Assembly (NCBI RefSeq): GCF_001942305.1
Contig: NZ_MKKE01000002.1
Coordinates: 92,308-156,307, forward strand
Direction: 5' to 3'
DNA length: 64,000 bases
Origin: Saccharomonospora sp. CUA-673
GTDB lineage: Bacteria; Actinomycetota; Actinomycetes; Mycobacteriales; Pseudonocardiaceae
Shown here: in pieces, positions 36,737 through 46,529 of the stretch
Position numbering within the stretch: the first letter of the stretch is position 1
Layout: every line of letters starts with the position of its first letter
The notes under the pieces: model-generated
Database searches by the model: none
What the model was told of the DNA's origin: nothing
Seen by the model: the letters and a program-made list of their open reading frames with translations, nothing else
Program-made: the position numbers and the translations under genes

Positions 36737-36777
36737 CGTCCTGCCTTTCCGGGGGTTCGAACCGTGCCGGGCGCCGG

Positions 36778-37920
36778 TCACGCCGCGACGCTCGTGAGGG
36801 AGTCGGTCAGCACGGACGTGACGTGCTCGACGTCGGTCCTGCTGATGGTCTGGTGGATCGGCAGCAGCAGGGTCCGGTCCGCGGCGCGATCCGTGGCCGG
36901 CAGGTCCGGTCCGGACCAGCCGTACACCGGCACACGGTGCAGCGGCGGATACCGGAAGGTGGTGTAGACGCCGTTGTCGAGCAGGTCCTTGGCCAACGCG
37001 TCCCGCTGCGCCGGCTCGACCTGCACCCAGTAGAAGTAGTACGAGGTCGTGTGGCCCTCGGGCAGCGCGGGCGGCCGCAGCAGGCCCGGGACCTCGGCCA
37101 ACAACGAGTCGTAGTGGCGGGCGGCCTCGGCGCGCTGGGCGACGAAGCTCGGCAACCGCCGTAGCTGGACGCTGCCGATCGCGGCGGTCAGGTCGTTGCC
37201 GATGACCCGGCGGCCGAACTCCCGGACGTCGAGTTCCCACCACCGGTGCGAGACCCGTGCCGCGGACGAGAATCCGCTGGCTCGCTCGAGGCCGTGGTAG
37301 GCCAGCCGTCGCGCCGTGCGCGCCAGCTCCGGGTCACGGACGTAGAGCATGCCGCCGTCGCCGGTGACGAGCACCTTCATCGCGTCGAAGCTCCACATGG
37401 CGACGTCGCCGAACGTGCCGCAGGCCTGCCCGTCGGCACTGGAGGCCACGGCACACGCCGCGTCCTCCACCAGCAGTAGGCCGCGGTCGCGGCACAGCTG
37501 CGCGATCTCCTGCACCTGACCGGGGTATCCGCCGTAGTGGAGCAGGAACACCGCCCGGGTGTCCGGGGTGAGGGCCGCCTCGATGTCGGCTGCCGTCGGG
37601 TTCAGCGTGCGTTCGTCGACGTCGCAGAACACCGGTCGCGCACCCGTGGCCGCGATGGCATTGGCGGCGGAGACGAAGCTGACCGACGGGAGCACCACGT
37701 CGTCGCCCGGTCCGAGGCCGAGGAGCTCGGTGGTGAGAAACAGCCCCGCGGTGGCCGAGTTGATGAACAGCACGTGCTCCGGCTCCACCCCGATGTGCTC
37801 GGCGAACTCCGCCTCGAACGCGGCCGTCCGCTTGCCGTGCCCGAGCCAGTTCGACGACAGCACCTCACCGATCGCGGCGAGTTCCTCGTCCCCGAGGCTG
37901 GGCTGGAATACGTTGATCAT
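36778..37920 (-). CDS. NDP-4-keto-sugar aminotransferase (DegT/WecE-like)
   Basis: 380 aa PLP enzyme. Lys182 in [14 protein letters not shown] forms the Schiff base; VEDAACAV supplies the PLP aspartate. The C-terminal [12 protein letters not shown] resembles the PLH segment of WecE-type C-4 aminotransferases. With 2- and 3-deoxygenation encoded next to it, C-4 amination to a 2,3,4,6-tetradeoxy-4-aminohexose is expected (SpnR role). ATG 37920 overlaps the dehydratase stop (ATGA). Confidence 0.88.
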   Translation of the reverse strand: MINVFQPSLGDEELAAIGEVLSSNWLGHGKRTAAFEAEFAEHIGVEPEHVLFINSATAGLFLTTELLGLGPGDDVVLPSVSFVSAANAIAATGARPVFCDVDERTLNPTAADIEAALTPDTRAVFLLHYGGYPGQVQEIAQLCRDRGLLLVEDAACAVASSADGQACGTFGDVAMWSFDAMKVLVTGDGGMLYVRDPELARTARRLAYHGLERASGFSSAARVSHRWWELDVREFGRRVIGNDLTAAIGSVQLRRLPSFVAQRAEAARHYDSLLAEVPGLLRPPALPEGHTTSYYFYWVQVEPAQRDALAKDLLDNGVYTTFRYPPLHRVPVYGWSGPDLPATDRAADRTLLLPIHQTISRTDVEHVTSVLTDSLTSVAA

Positions 37921-38909
37921 GCGGATGCGCCTTTCTCGGAGATCTGTGCCTTCCACCAGTCGGCGTTGTCGCGGTACCACCGGACCGTCTCGGCCAGGCC
38001 GTGCTCGAACGACGCGTGCGGCGCGTACCCGAGTTCGTGGCGGATGCGACTGTCGTCCACGGCGTAACGCCGGTCGTGGCCGAGCCGGTCGGTGACCCGC
38101 TCGACGCTGCTCCAGTCGCCGCCTGCGGCCTCGAGGATGCGGGTGGTGAGCTCGACGTTCGTCAACTCGACGCCGCCGCCGATGTTGTAGACCGCGCCCG
38201 GGGTGCCGCCCTCGGCCACCAGCCGCAGCGCCGCGCAGTGGTCGTCGACGTGGAGCCAGTCCCTGCGGTTCTGCCCGTCGCCGTAGAGCGGGAGCGTGCG
38301 GCCCTGCAGCAGGTTGGTCACGAACAGCGGGATGACCTTCTCGGGGTTCTGGTACGGGCCGTAGTTGTTGGAGCAGCGCGTGATGCACACCGGAAGGCCG
38401 TGGGTCCGGAAGTACGAGCGGGCGAGCAGGTCGGAACCGGCCTTGGCCGCCGCGTACGGCGAGTTCGGCTCCAACGGGTCGGTTTCGCGCGAGTGTCCTG
38501 TTTCGACACTCCCGTAGACCTCGTCGGTCGAGACGTGCACGAACCGCCGGACCTCGGCCTCCAGGGAGGCCTCCAACAACACCTGCGTACCGAGCACGTT
38601 GGTCGTGACGAACTCGGCCGACCCGGTGATGGAGCGGTCGACGTGCGTCTCGGCGGCGAAGTGCACCACCGTGTCGATGTCGCGGAGGGCGGCGGTGACC
38701 GCCTCCGGGTCGCGGATGTCGCCCCGGCGGAACTCGAACCGGGGATCATCGGCCACCGGGTCCAGGTTGGCGAGGTTGCCCGCGTAGGTGAGGGCGTCCA
38801 GCACGACGACCCGCTCCGGGACCGCCTCGGCCGCCACCGTGCCGTCCAGCAGCCGCCGCACGTAGTTCGAACCGATGAACCCGGCACCGCCGGTGACCAG
38901 GACCCTCAT
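37917..38909 (-). CDS. rmlB: dTDP-glucose 4,6-dehydratase
   Basis: 330 aa extended SDR. NAD motif [13 protein letters not shown], family segment [12 protein letters not shown], catalytic triad region STDEVYG and [11 protein letters not shown] (YxxxK). It makes TDP-4-keto-6-deoxyglucose, the branch point for the cluster sugar. Overlaps both neighbours by 4 nt, so rmlA, rmlB and the aminotransferase are translationally coupled. Confidence 0.95.
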   Translation of the reverse strand: MRVLVTGGAGFIGSNYVRRLLDGTVAAEAVPERVVVLDALTYAGNLANLDPVADDPRFEFRRGDIRDPEAVTAALRDIDTVVHFAAETHVDRSITGSAEFVTTNVLGTQVLLEASLEAEVRRFVHVSTDEVYGSVETGHSRETDPLEPNSPYAAAKAGSDLLARSYFRTHGLPVCITRCSNNYGPYQNPEKVIPLFVTNLLQGRTLPLYGDGQNRRDWLHVDDHCAALRLVAEGGTPGAVYNIGGGVELTNVELTTRILEAAGGDWSSVERVTDRLGHDRRYAVDDSRIRHELGYAPHASFEHGLAETVRWYRDNADWWKAQISEKGASA

Positions 38910-39798
38910 GAGGCGACCGTTTCCAGGCGCGCCCGCGGGGCCGCGACCTTCGTGACGTACTGGCCGTACTCGGACTTGCCGATGCGCTCACCGAGTTCCA
39001 GACACTGCTCCGCGTCGATGTAGCCCATCTGCAAGGCGACCTCCTCGACACACGCGACTCGCACGCTTGGCGCTTCTCGATCAGCTGCACGTACAGGCTC
39101 GCGTCGGTGAGCGCGTCGTGCGTACCCGTGTCGAGCCAGGTGAACCCGCGACCGAGGTCGTACACGGTTGCCTGGTCGCGCTCGAGGTAGGTCCGGTTGA
39201 CGTCGGTGATCTCGAGTTCTCCGCGCGCCGAGGGGGTGATGGACCGGGCGATGTCGACGACGTCGTTGTCGTACAGGTACAGGCCGGTCACCGCCATGTC
39301 CGAACGGGGCCGCTCCGGCTTCTCCTCGAGCGAGAGCAGCCGGCCGCGCGCGTCGGACTCGGCGACGCCGAACCGTTCGGGATCCGAGACCCGGTAGCCG
39401 AACAATGCGCAGCCGTCCAGATCGGCGCACGCCCGGTTCAGCAGCTCCCGGAAGCCCGGCCCGTGGAAGATGTTGTCCCCCAACGTCAACGCGACCCGGT
39501 CGGTGCCGATGTGGTCGGCGCCGATCCGGAATGCGTCGGCCAGACCGCGCGGCTCGGACTGCTCGGCGTACGAGAAGTTCAGGCCCAGCTGGCTGCCGTC
39601 GCCCAAGAGGTTCCGGAACGCGGCCTGATCGCGGGGTGTCGAGATGATCAGGATGTCCCGGATCCCGGCGAGCATCAGGACCGACAGCGGGTAATAGATC
39701 ATCGGCTTGTCGTGCACCGGCAGCAGTTGCTTCGAGACGCTGTAGGTGATGGGTCTGAGCCGGCTTCCGTTTCCGCCGGCCAGGATGATGCCCTTCAT
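38906..39798 (-). CDS. rmlA: Glucose-1-phosphate thymidylyltransferase (frameshifted near 39065)
   Basis: About 297 aa after correction. Nucleotide-binding start [20 protein letters not shown], then [19 protein letters not shown] and the EKPERP segment. It forms TDP-glucose from TTP and glucose-1-phosphate. The frame breaks after LIEKRQ; one extra G (CAA-GGC) restores [20 protein letters not shown] to a stop at 38906 that overlaps rmlB. Confidence 0.94.
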
Positions 39799-39859
39799 CG
39801 TCGACTCCTTGCGGTTCGTCAGGCATGCGGTGTCGCGGCGCTGATGCGCGCGGTGGGTC

Positions 39860-41062
39860 TCAGGCCGGCGTCCTTGCCGAACTCCTGATCAGGGACAGGA
39901 CGAGCGTGAGCGCGCCGGCGCAGCCGACGACGGCGACGAGGATCCGGGCGTCGTCGAACCCGCGCAGGGTGGCGAGCGCCGCGGTGGCCACGAGCATGGC
40001 GACGGCGCCGCACTGCACCGCGCACTGGTACACCGGCACCGCGGCACCGCGGGCCTCGGCGGGCACACTCGCCGTCGCCGCGGTGTTCAGTGCGCCGAAC
40101 GACAACACGAACGCCAGGCCGACGAGCACCAGTGCCGGCAGGGTCTGCGTCGCGTAGCCGCCCGGGATCGGCAGCGCGGCGAACACCTGGCCCGCCGCGG
40201 CGGCGCTCGCGCCGGCCACAACGAGCCTGCCCGTGCCGACCCGCTCGATCAGAGTGCCGCCGAACGGCGTCGTGAGCGCGACGGGCAGGCACGCCGGCAG
40301 GAAGGCCAGCGCCACCAGCCACGGCGGCCAGCCCCGGCCGTGCAGGGTCAGTGCCGTCAGCAGCAGCATCGCCAGGTAGGTGCCGTTCAGGACGGCAGCG
40401 CCGAACGCCGCGCGCGCCAGCCCACCGCTGCGCCACCAGCCCGCAGGTGCAGGCGTGCGCGGCTGCGGGGTGTCGGCCGGGACGACCCGCGCCGCCACCA
40501 GCAGGACGGCCACCGCGATCGGCGCCCCGAACACGAACGCCCACTGCCAGCCGACGCTGCTCAGCGTACCCGACACGAGCAGTCCGACGGTGAATCCGGC
40601 GGCGCCGAACAGCGTGTACACCGTGACCGCGCGCCGCCGCTCCGGTCCGTCCGGGTAGGCGTCCGCGAGGATCGCCAGGCCGACCGGCGCGGTCAGCGCG
40701 GCGCAGGCGCCCTTGACGATCCGGCTGAGCACGATCAGCGCCGGATCGTGCGTCAGCAGCGGCACCACCGAGGCGGCGGCGAAGACCGCCAGCGCCACGA
40801 GGTACGGCACCCGGCGGCCCCAGCGGGCCGTCACCTGGCGACCGGCCAGCAGCACCGCGGCGAAGCCGAGGGCGAAGCCGCTCATCACCCACTGGCCCTG
40901 CCACGGCGACAGACCGAGGTCGTCGGCCATCCCTGCCACGGCGGGGAGCATGACCGACACTTCCACAGCGTCGAGCAGCATGTTCGACGCGAGGACCGCC
41001 AGCAACGCCGACCGGCCGGCACCCCGCACGGACTCCCGGCCGGTCGCGGCGCCGCCGCTCAC
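39860..41062 (-). CDS. MFS drug exporter (UrdJ/LanJ-like)
   Basis: About 400 aa polytopic transporter with motif [17 protein letters not shown] after the second helix and [18 protein letters not shown] 41062 overlaps the stop of the oxygenase-reductase gene by 4 nt (GTGA). Angucycline clusters carry a similar exporter gene just after the M oxygenase, consistent with product export and self-resistance. Confidence 0.87.
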   Translation of the reverse strand: MSGGAATGRESVRGAGRSALLAVLASNMLLDAVEVSVMLPAVAGMADDLGLSPWQGQWVMSGFALGFAAVLLAGRQVTARWGRRVPYLVALAVFAAASVVPLLTHDPALIVLSRIVKGACAALTAPVGLAILADAYPDGPERRRAVTVYTLFGAAGFTVGLLVSGTLSSVGWQWAFVFGAPIAVAVLLVAARVVPADTPQPRTPAPAGWWRSGGLARAAFGAAVLNGTYLAMLLLTALTLHGRGWPPWLVALAFLPACLPVALTTPFGGTLIERVGTGRLVVAGASAAAAGQVFAALPIPGGYATQTLPALVLVGLAFVLSFGALNTAATASVPAEARGAAVPVYQCAVQCGAVAMLVATAALATLRGFDDARILVAVVGCAGALTLVLSLIRSSARTPA

Positions 41063-43194
41063 TGGCCGCCGAGGAGGGTGCCGCCGCTGGCGTCCAGATA
41101 CGACCCGGTGATCCACCGCGCCTCGTCCTGCGCCAGGAACGCCACCACGGCGGCGATGTCATCGGTCTCGCCGACCCGGTTGAACACCGACATGGCACCC
41201 ATCTGCTGCACCGCCTCGGGGATCCCGAAGACCGGCGAGTCGTTGCGGGTGATGCCGGGGCCCACGCTGTTGACGGTGATGCCGCGCGGACCCAGGTGCT
41301 TCGCGTAATGCAGCGTCAGCTGGTCCACTGCGCCCTTGGTCATCGCGTAGGCGACCTCCTGCGGATTCGCGAACCGTGTGAGGCCGGACGAGATGTTGAT
41401 GATGCGCCCGCCGTCCGGCATGTTCTGCAGGCCGCGCTGCACGATGAAGAACGGCGCGCGGGCGTTGACCGCGTAGAGCCGGTCGAACAACTCCGGGGTG
41501 ACGTCCTCCGGCGCGACACCGCCCATGATCCCGGCGTTGTTGACGAGAATGTTCAGGTCCGTGCTGCCGGTGCGCTCCTTGAGCCCGGCCTCCAGGCCGA
41601 GGAACAGCTCGTGCACGTCACCCGGCGCACCGAGCTCGGCCTGCAGGGTGAAGGCGCGCCCACCGTCCGCCTCGATGGCGGCGACGGTCTCGTCGGCCGC
41701 CTGCTCGTTGCTGGCGTAGTGCACGGCGACGAGGGCGCCCTCGCGCGCCAGCCGGATCGCCGTGGCGCGGCCGATGCTGCGGCTCGATCCGGTGACCAGG
41801 GCGGTTTTTCCAGCGAGAAGATCCATCGTGGCCTTCCTTCGGGTCGGGATAGCGGCGGCCGCCGGCCGATGCCGGCGACGCGACTGCGAGTGGGTCCCCG
41901 GCCGCACCGGGGTGGGCCGGGCGGGGTCGGGGCGGTTCGTCCGCGGTTGCGGAACGGGTGGCAGCGGCGTGTCGACGGCGCTGATCATCGTGGCCAGGTG
42001 TCGCCGCACCGGAGGCATGTCCAGTAGTTCGCCGAGGACGGTCCGGAGCGCGTCGACCTCGGGCCCACCGAGCAGCAGTTCCGATTGCGCCGCGATGTTG
42101 GTCAGGGTGCGCCGGCCGATCGGGTGCCGGACGGCGTGATAGCCCTCCAGCAGCTCCTCCCGGTCGGCGGCACCGAGTGGTTCGGTGGACGTGCCGTCGT
42201 CGGGCGGCTCGCCGAACTGGGCCGCCAACCGCCAGGACAGTTCGGCGGCGTCCTGCAGTCCGAGGTTCAACGCCTGGCCGCCCACGGGCAGCTGGATGTG
42301 GGCGGCGTCGCCGGCGAGCAGGACCCGGCCCCGGCGATAACGGTCGGCCTGCCGCCGCGCGTTGCCGAACGCGTTCACCCAGAGCGGCCGGCCGTGGGTG
42401 ATGTCCTCACCGGTGACGTCCCACCACGCCTGCGCCACCTCCGCGAATTCGGGCGCTGTCGTCCGCGGTTCCGGCCTGCGGCCGCGGACGTGGACCATCA
42501 CCCTGGTGACGCCCTCCGGATTCCGCGCCGCGATGGCGAGTCCGTTCTCGCGGCGTTCGAACCGCCGGTTCGGGATCTCGATCCCGTCCACGTCGGCCCG
42601 GAACAGTTCCTTCGTGGCGTCCTCACCGGGAAAGGCGAAGCCGGCCGCGGCCCGCACCGTGCTGCTCTCGCCGTCGCAGCCGACGACGAAGCCGCCGCGG
42701 ACCGCCATCGAACGTCCGTCCGCGGCGACGGCGGCCACGTCGACGTGACCCTCGGCCGTGCCGTCGCCGCCGTCACCGGGCACCACGTCGATCACCCGGC
42801 AGCCCCGCCACACGACGGCGCCGTGCCGCTGCGCCCTTCGGCCCAGCACCGCCTCGAGCGACGTCTGCGGCGCCTTCCACTGCCCCGCATAAGGGTGCTC
42901 CGGGTCCGCCGCCGTCAACTCGAGGCGCAGCCCGCCGAAATGTCCCGGACCGCCCGCAGGCGGCCCCAGTTCGCCGAGCAGGTCGCGAGCGGCGAGCAGG
43001 TCCATCGTGCGCGTGTGGACGGTCGAGGCACGGGACTCGGTGATCGGCTCCGTGCGTTCTTCCAGCACCAGGACGTCCACACCGGACCGCGCGAGGTCTC
43101 CCGCGAGGAGCAGTCCCACGGGACCGGCCCCGACGATGACGACGTCGGCGGACCTGGCAGGCGGCAGCGGAGCGGGCTCCGTCCGCGCAGCCAT
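41059..43194 (-). CDS. Angucycline oxygenase-reductase: FAD monooxygenase fused to SDR (PgaM/UrdM type)
   Basis: 711 aa. Residues 1-about 455 are a class A flavoprotein hydroxylase: VIVGAGPVGLLLAGDLA, VVGCDGESSTVR and GRVLLAGDAAHIQLPVGGQ. Residues 457-711 are a short-chain dehydrogenase with TGSSRSIGRA, NNAGIMGG and the YAMTK active site. The domains are joined by a Pro/Arg-rich linker. An internal ATG at 41826 with GAAGGAAGG in front could yield the SDR alone, as shown for PgaM, where the free reductase associates with the fusion. Expected role: tailoring after cyclisation, including C-12b/C-6 chemistry. The hydroxylase lacks the C-terminal thioredoxin-like domain of some relatives. Confidence 0.93.
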   Translation of the reverse strand: MAARTEPAPLPPARSADVVIVGAGPVGLLLAGDLARSGVDVLVLEERTEPITESRASTVHTRTMDLLAARDLLGELGPPAGGPGHFGGLRLELTAADPEHPYAGQWKAPQTSLEAVLGRRAQRHGAVVWRGCRVIDVVPGDGGDGTAEGHVDVAAVAADGRSMAVRGGFVVGCDGESSTVRAAAGFAFPGEDATKELFRADVDGIEIPNRRFERRENGLAIAARNPEGVTRVMVHVRGRRPEPRTTAPEFAEVAQAWWDVTGEDITHGRPLWVNAFGNARRQADRYRRGRVLLAGDAAHIQLPVGGQALNLGLQDAAELSWRLAAQFGEPPDDGTSTEPLGAADREELLEGYHAVRHPIGRRTLTNIAAQSELLLGGPEVDALRTVLGELLDMPPVRRHLATMISAVDTPLPPVPQPRTNRPDPARPTPVRPGTHSQSRRRHRPAAAAIPTRRKATMDLLAGKTALVTGSSRSIGRATAIRLAREGALVAVHYASNEQAADETVAAIEADGGRAFTLQAELGAPGDVHELFLGLEAGLKERTGSTDLNILVNNAGIMGGVAPEDVTPELFDRLYAVNARAPFFIVQRGLQNMPDGGRIINISSGLTRFANPQEVAYAMTKGAVDQLTLHYAKHLGPRGITVNSVGPGITRNDSPVFGIPEAVQQMGAMSVFNRVGETDDIAAVVAFLAQDEARWITGSYLDASGGTLLGGQ

Positions 43195-43195
43195 G

Positions 43196-44131
43196 TCAGG
43201 ACCGCCGTGCCTCGGCGTACTCCTTGGCGTGCCGGAGCGTCGCACGGCTGTTGTTGCCGAGCGCCTCGCGGACGAAGGTGCGGGCCTGGGCCACGTCCGC
43301 ATCCTCGCCGAGCACGGCCGCGATGTTCTCGGTGTTGATGACCACCGTGTGCTGCGAGGTGGCCTCCGTGGTGCCGTCGGCCCTTTCCTCGAACAGCCAG
43401 TATCCGGTGTGGACGGTCATCAGCGCCGGCAGCGTGGTCTGCTTGTAGGCGATCTTGACGTCCGGGAAGCACACCCGCACCGACTCGGTCGTGTGCTTGT
43501 TGCCGTCCTTGGTCAGTGTGTCCATCCGCAGCAACTGCAGACCGGGCGTCTCCTCCCGCAGATCCACCGACGCCACGTGCGGCAGGCGCTCCGACCACTC
43601 CTGGGCCTCGTTGATGAAGTCGTAGGCGTCCTTGGCCCTGCCCTCGATCTCCAGGGAGTCGGTGAACGACAGCGTGAGGTCGGCGTCGACGACGAGCTCG
43701 ATGTTGCGTTTCAACGACGCCAGTTCCGAACGGCTGTTGGTCTCCACCGCCTTGTCGATCCACTCGAGCTTGTCCGGGTCGTCGTCGACGGCGCTGTAGG
43801 AGTGCAGCAGCCGCACGCGCGAGCCGGCCGGGGTCGGCTCGATGATCCAGGTGCCCTCCATAGCCCGGACGGGTTCGGCGGGGACCTCCTGGCGGAACAC
43901 GATCCGCAGCGCGTCGGGGTCCAGCTCGCGGCGCGACGTCCAGTTCTTCGGCTCACCCTGGGCCAGGGCCCAGATCCGGATGCGCTCGGTGTTCTCGGTG
44001 TGCTCGACCCGGTCGACGTACACCGACGGCGGGAAGATCAGCGGCCAGTTCTCCACGTCGGCGAGGAGCCGGTACACCTCCTTGCCCTCCGCCGCGATCT
44101 CGATCTCGTGCTCGACCTCGTTGGTCGTCAT
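43196..44131 (-). CDS. Aromatase/cyclase, didomain SRPBCC (UrdL/LanL type)
   Basis: 311 aa. Two tandem START-like domains: residues about 1-150 (EHEIEIAAEGKEVYRLLADVENWPLIFP) and about 160-311 (IEGRAKDAYDFINEAQEWSERLP). This is the bacterial aromatase/cyclase family that closes and aromatises the first ring of the reduced decaketide. Stop lies one base from the ATG of the oxygenase-reductase gene. Confidence 0.93.
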   Translation of the reverse strand: MTTNEVEHEIEIAAEGKEVYRLLADVENWPLIFPPSVYVDRVEHTENTERIRIWALAQGEPKNWTSRRELDPDALRIVFRQEVPAEPVRAMEGTWIIEPTPAGSRVRLLHSYSAVDDDPDKLEWIDKAVETNSRSELASLKRNIELVVDADLTLSFTDSLEIEGRAKDAYDFINEAQEWSERLPHVASVDLREETPGLQLLRMDTLTKDGNKHTTESVRVCFPDVKIAYKQTTLPALMTVHTGYWLFEERADGTTEATSQHTVVINTENIAAVLGEDADVAQARTFVREALGNNSRATLRHAKEYAEARRS

Positions 44132-44143
44132 CGCCGTACCTCC

Positions 44144-44932
44144 TCAGAAATTGCCGAGCCCGCCGCACACGTTCAGTGCCTGCGAGGTGATGGACGCCGC
44201 GCTGTCGGTGACGAGGTAGCCGACCAGTCCCGCCACCTCGTCGGCCGTCGAATAGCGGCCGAGGGGGATCTTCGCCTGGAACTTCTCCAGAATCGCGTCC
44301 TCGGTGGAGTCGTAGGCCGCCGCGTAGCCCTGCCGGACACGTTGGGCCATCGGGGTCTCCACGTAGCCGGGACACACGGCGTTGACCGTGACGCCCGTCG
44401 GAGCCAGTTCGTTGCCGAGCGCCTTCGTGAAGCCGACGACGCCGTGCTTGGACGCCGAGTACGGTGCACCCAGCACCACGCCCTGCTTGCCCGCGGTGGA
44501 GGCGATGTTGATGATGCGGCCGCGGCCGCGCTCCAGCATGCCGCCCTCGCGCAGGACCTCGCGGGTCATCCGGAAGACGCTGTTGAGGTTGGTGTCGATC
44601 ACGTCGAGCCACAGCTCGTCGACGATGTCCTTGGTGACACCGCCACCCGAACGGCCCGCGTTGTTGACCAGGACGTCGACGCGTCCGTAGGTCTCCACCG
44701 CCTTGCCGACGAACGCGGTCACGTCGTCCTGCGAGCGCACGTCGCACACCGCTCCGTCGACGTCGAGCCCCTCGTCGCCGAGCTGCTTGACGGTCGTCGT
44801 CACGTTCTCCGCGGTCCGGGCCGCGACGAACACCCGGTGCCCGTTGCGGGCCAGCAACGTCGCGGTGGCCAGTCCGATCCCGCTCGTCGCGCCGGTGACC
44901 AGGGCGACGGGTGCTTGTTCCTGTTCCGTCAT
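44144..44932 (-). CDS. Polyketide ketoreductase (actIII/UrdD type)
   Basis: 262 aa SDR. NADPH motif TGATSGIGLA, NNAGRSGGG, catalytic PYSASKHG, and the C-terminal LNVCGGLGNF typical of type II PKS C-9 ketoreductases. It reduces the first carbonyl of the poly-beta-ketone. Lies between the ACP and aromatase genes, the standard angucycline order. Confidence 0.95.
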   Translation of the reverse strand: MTEQEQAPVALVTGATSGIGLATATLLARNGHRVFVAARTAENVTTTVKQLGDEGLDVDGAVCDVRSQDDVTAFVGKAVETYGRVDVLVNNAGRSGGGVTKDIVDELWLDVIDTNLNSVFRMTREVLREGGMLERGRGRIINIASTAGKQGVVLGAPYSASKHGVVGFTKALGNELAPTGVTVNAVCPGYVETPMAQRVRQGYAAAYDSTEDAILEKFQAKIPLGRYSTADEVAGLVGYLVTDSAASITSQALNVCGGLGNF

Positions 44933-44956
44933 GTATCCACTCCAGACGTTCGAAGG

Positions 44957-45232
44957 TCAGGCGACCTGTTCGGCGCTCTTCGCCAACTGCCGGTTGACGA
45001 CCTCGATGAATTCACGAGGCGTACCGGCGGTGGCCAATTCCTCATCGTCGAGTTCGACCTCGAACTCCCTTTCCACCCGGCTTCCCGTCTCCAGCAGCGC
45101 AATGGAGTCGTAACCGATCACGTCGAACTCGAGATCGAGAATGTCGGTCTCGAGATCGGCGCCCTCCACCTCGCCGGCACCCTCCAGCAGAATCCGCTTC
45201 AGGTCGTCCACGGTGAACAATCGCTGTGTCAT
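44957..45232 (-). CDS. Type II PKS acyl carrier protein
   Basis: 91 aa acidic carrier protein. The phosphopantetheine site is Ser43 in GYDSIALLE. It carries the growing chain for KS-alpha/CLF. ATG 45232 follows GAGGGAA. No phosphopantetheinyl transferase or malonyl transferase is encoded in the cluster, as is common. Confidence 0.96.
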   Translation of the reverse strand: MTQRLFTVDDLKRILLEGAGEVEGADLETDILDLEFDVIGYDSIALLETGSRVEREFEVELDDEELATAGTPREFIEVVNRQLAKSAEQVA

Positions 45233-45296
45233 GGCAACATTCCCTCGATAGAAAAGGACCCGTGCAGCGGCGGGTCGCCTACGGTCGGCCGGTGGG

Positions 45297-46529
45297 TCAG
45301 TTCCCGGCCGTGCGAACCAGCAGGGTCGAGTTGAAACCGCCGTGCCCGCGCGCGATGACGAGCGCGGTGCGCATTCCGGCGGCCGGTCGGGCCTCGGTCA
45401 CGAGGTCGAGGTCGTAGTCCTCGGCGGGGGCGACCCCCGGCGTCGGCGGTACGACCCCGTTCCGCAAGGCGAGCAGGGCGGTCGCGACGTCCAGCGGGGC
45501 GCCGCCCGAGTTGAGCCGGCCGACCAGGACCTTCGGCGCCGTCACCGGCACCCCACGCGGCCCGAAGACCTTCGCGATCGCCACGGCCTCGTCCCGGTCC
45601 AGGTGCGGAATCCCGGCCGCGTCGGCGAACACGACGTCGACCTCGTCCGGGGTGATGTCCGCGTCGCGGAGCGCCTGCCGGATCGCCTCGCCCAGGCCGG
45701 ACTCCACCTCCCCCGTCGCCACGCGATGCGGTGCGGGGTCGAACGTCGCGCCGTAGCCGATGATCTCGCCGTACACCGTCGCCGCACCGCGCTCCGCGGC
45801 GTGCTCGGCATCCTCGAGGACGAGCAGCGCCCCGCCCTCGCCGGCGACATGTCCCTGCGCCGACGGGTCGAACGGCAGGAAGGCCCGCTCCGGGTCGGTG
45901 CTCGTGCTCATCCGCCCGCCGGCGAGCTGGGCGACCCAGCCCCACGGGCAGATCGCGGCGTCCATGCCGCCCGACATCACCAGCTGGGTGCCCTTGCGCA
46001 CCTGCCTCGCGGCCTGCGCGATCGCGTCCAGGCCGCCCGCCTGATCGCTCACGAGCACGCCGCTCGAGCCCTTCATCCCGTTGCGGATCGAGATCTGGCC
46101 CGTGTTGACCGCGTAGAACCAGGCGAAGGACTGATAGGCGCTGACGTACTTGCCGCCCTTGCTCCACAGTGCCCGCAGCTCGTTCTGGCCGAACTCGAAC
46201 CCGCCCGAGGAACTCGCCGTCACGACCCCCATGTCGAACGGGTCGAGCGCACCGGGATCCACCCCGGCGTCGGCCAGCGCCCAGTCGGCGCAGACCAACG
46301 CGAGCTTGGTCATCCAGTCGGTCTGCGGGAGCAGCCTGCCGGGCAGGTGCTCGGCCGGTTCGAACGTCGTGATCTCGCCGGCCAGCTGCGACGGGTACTG
46401 CGCCGGGTCGAACCGCGAGATCCGGCCGATCCCCGACGTCCCGTCGATCGTCGCGTCCCAGTACTCGTCGAGTCCGAGCCCGTTCGGCGCGGCGGCGCCG
46501 AGACCCGTGACGACAACGCGGCTGCTCAT
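45297..46529 (-). CDS. Chain length factor (KS-beta)
   Basis: 410 aa. Homologous to ketosynthase, but the active-site Cys is Gln163 (SDQAGGLDAI), the CLF hallmark. It forms the heterodimer with KS-alpha and sets chain length, probably decaketide in an angucycline cluster. ATG overlaps the KS-alpha stop by one base (TGATG). Confidence 0.96.
   Translation of the reverse strand: MSSRVVVTGLGAAAPNGLGLDEYWDATIDGTSGIGRISRFDPAQYPSQLAGEITTFEPAEHLPGRLLPQTDWMTKLALVCADWALADAGVDPGALDPFDMGVVTASSSGGFEFGQNELRALWSKGGKYVSAYQSFAWFYAVNTGQISIRNGMKGSSGVLVSDQAGGLDAIAQAARQVRKGTQLVMSGGMDAAICPWGWVAQLAGGRMSTSTDPERAFLPFDPSAQGHVAGEGGALLVLEDAEHAAERGAATVYGEIIGYGATFDPAPHRVATGEVESGLGEAIRQALRDADITPDEVDVVFADAAGIPHLDRDEAVAIAKVFGPRGVPVTAPKVLVGRLNSGGAPLDVATALLALRNGVVPPTPGVAPAEDYDLDLVTEARPAAGMRTALVIARGHGGFNSTLLVRTAGN

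Noticed and set aside
16619..39070. Pseudogenes (M20 peptidase, glycosyltransferase, 3,4-dehydratase, rmlA)
   Set aside because: Each needs only one G, all in the same context, with intact domains on both sides; sequence error is more likely.
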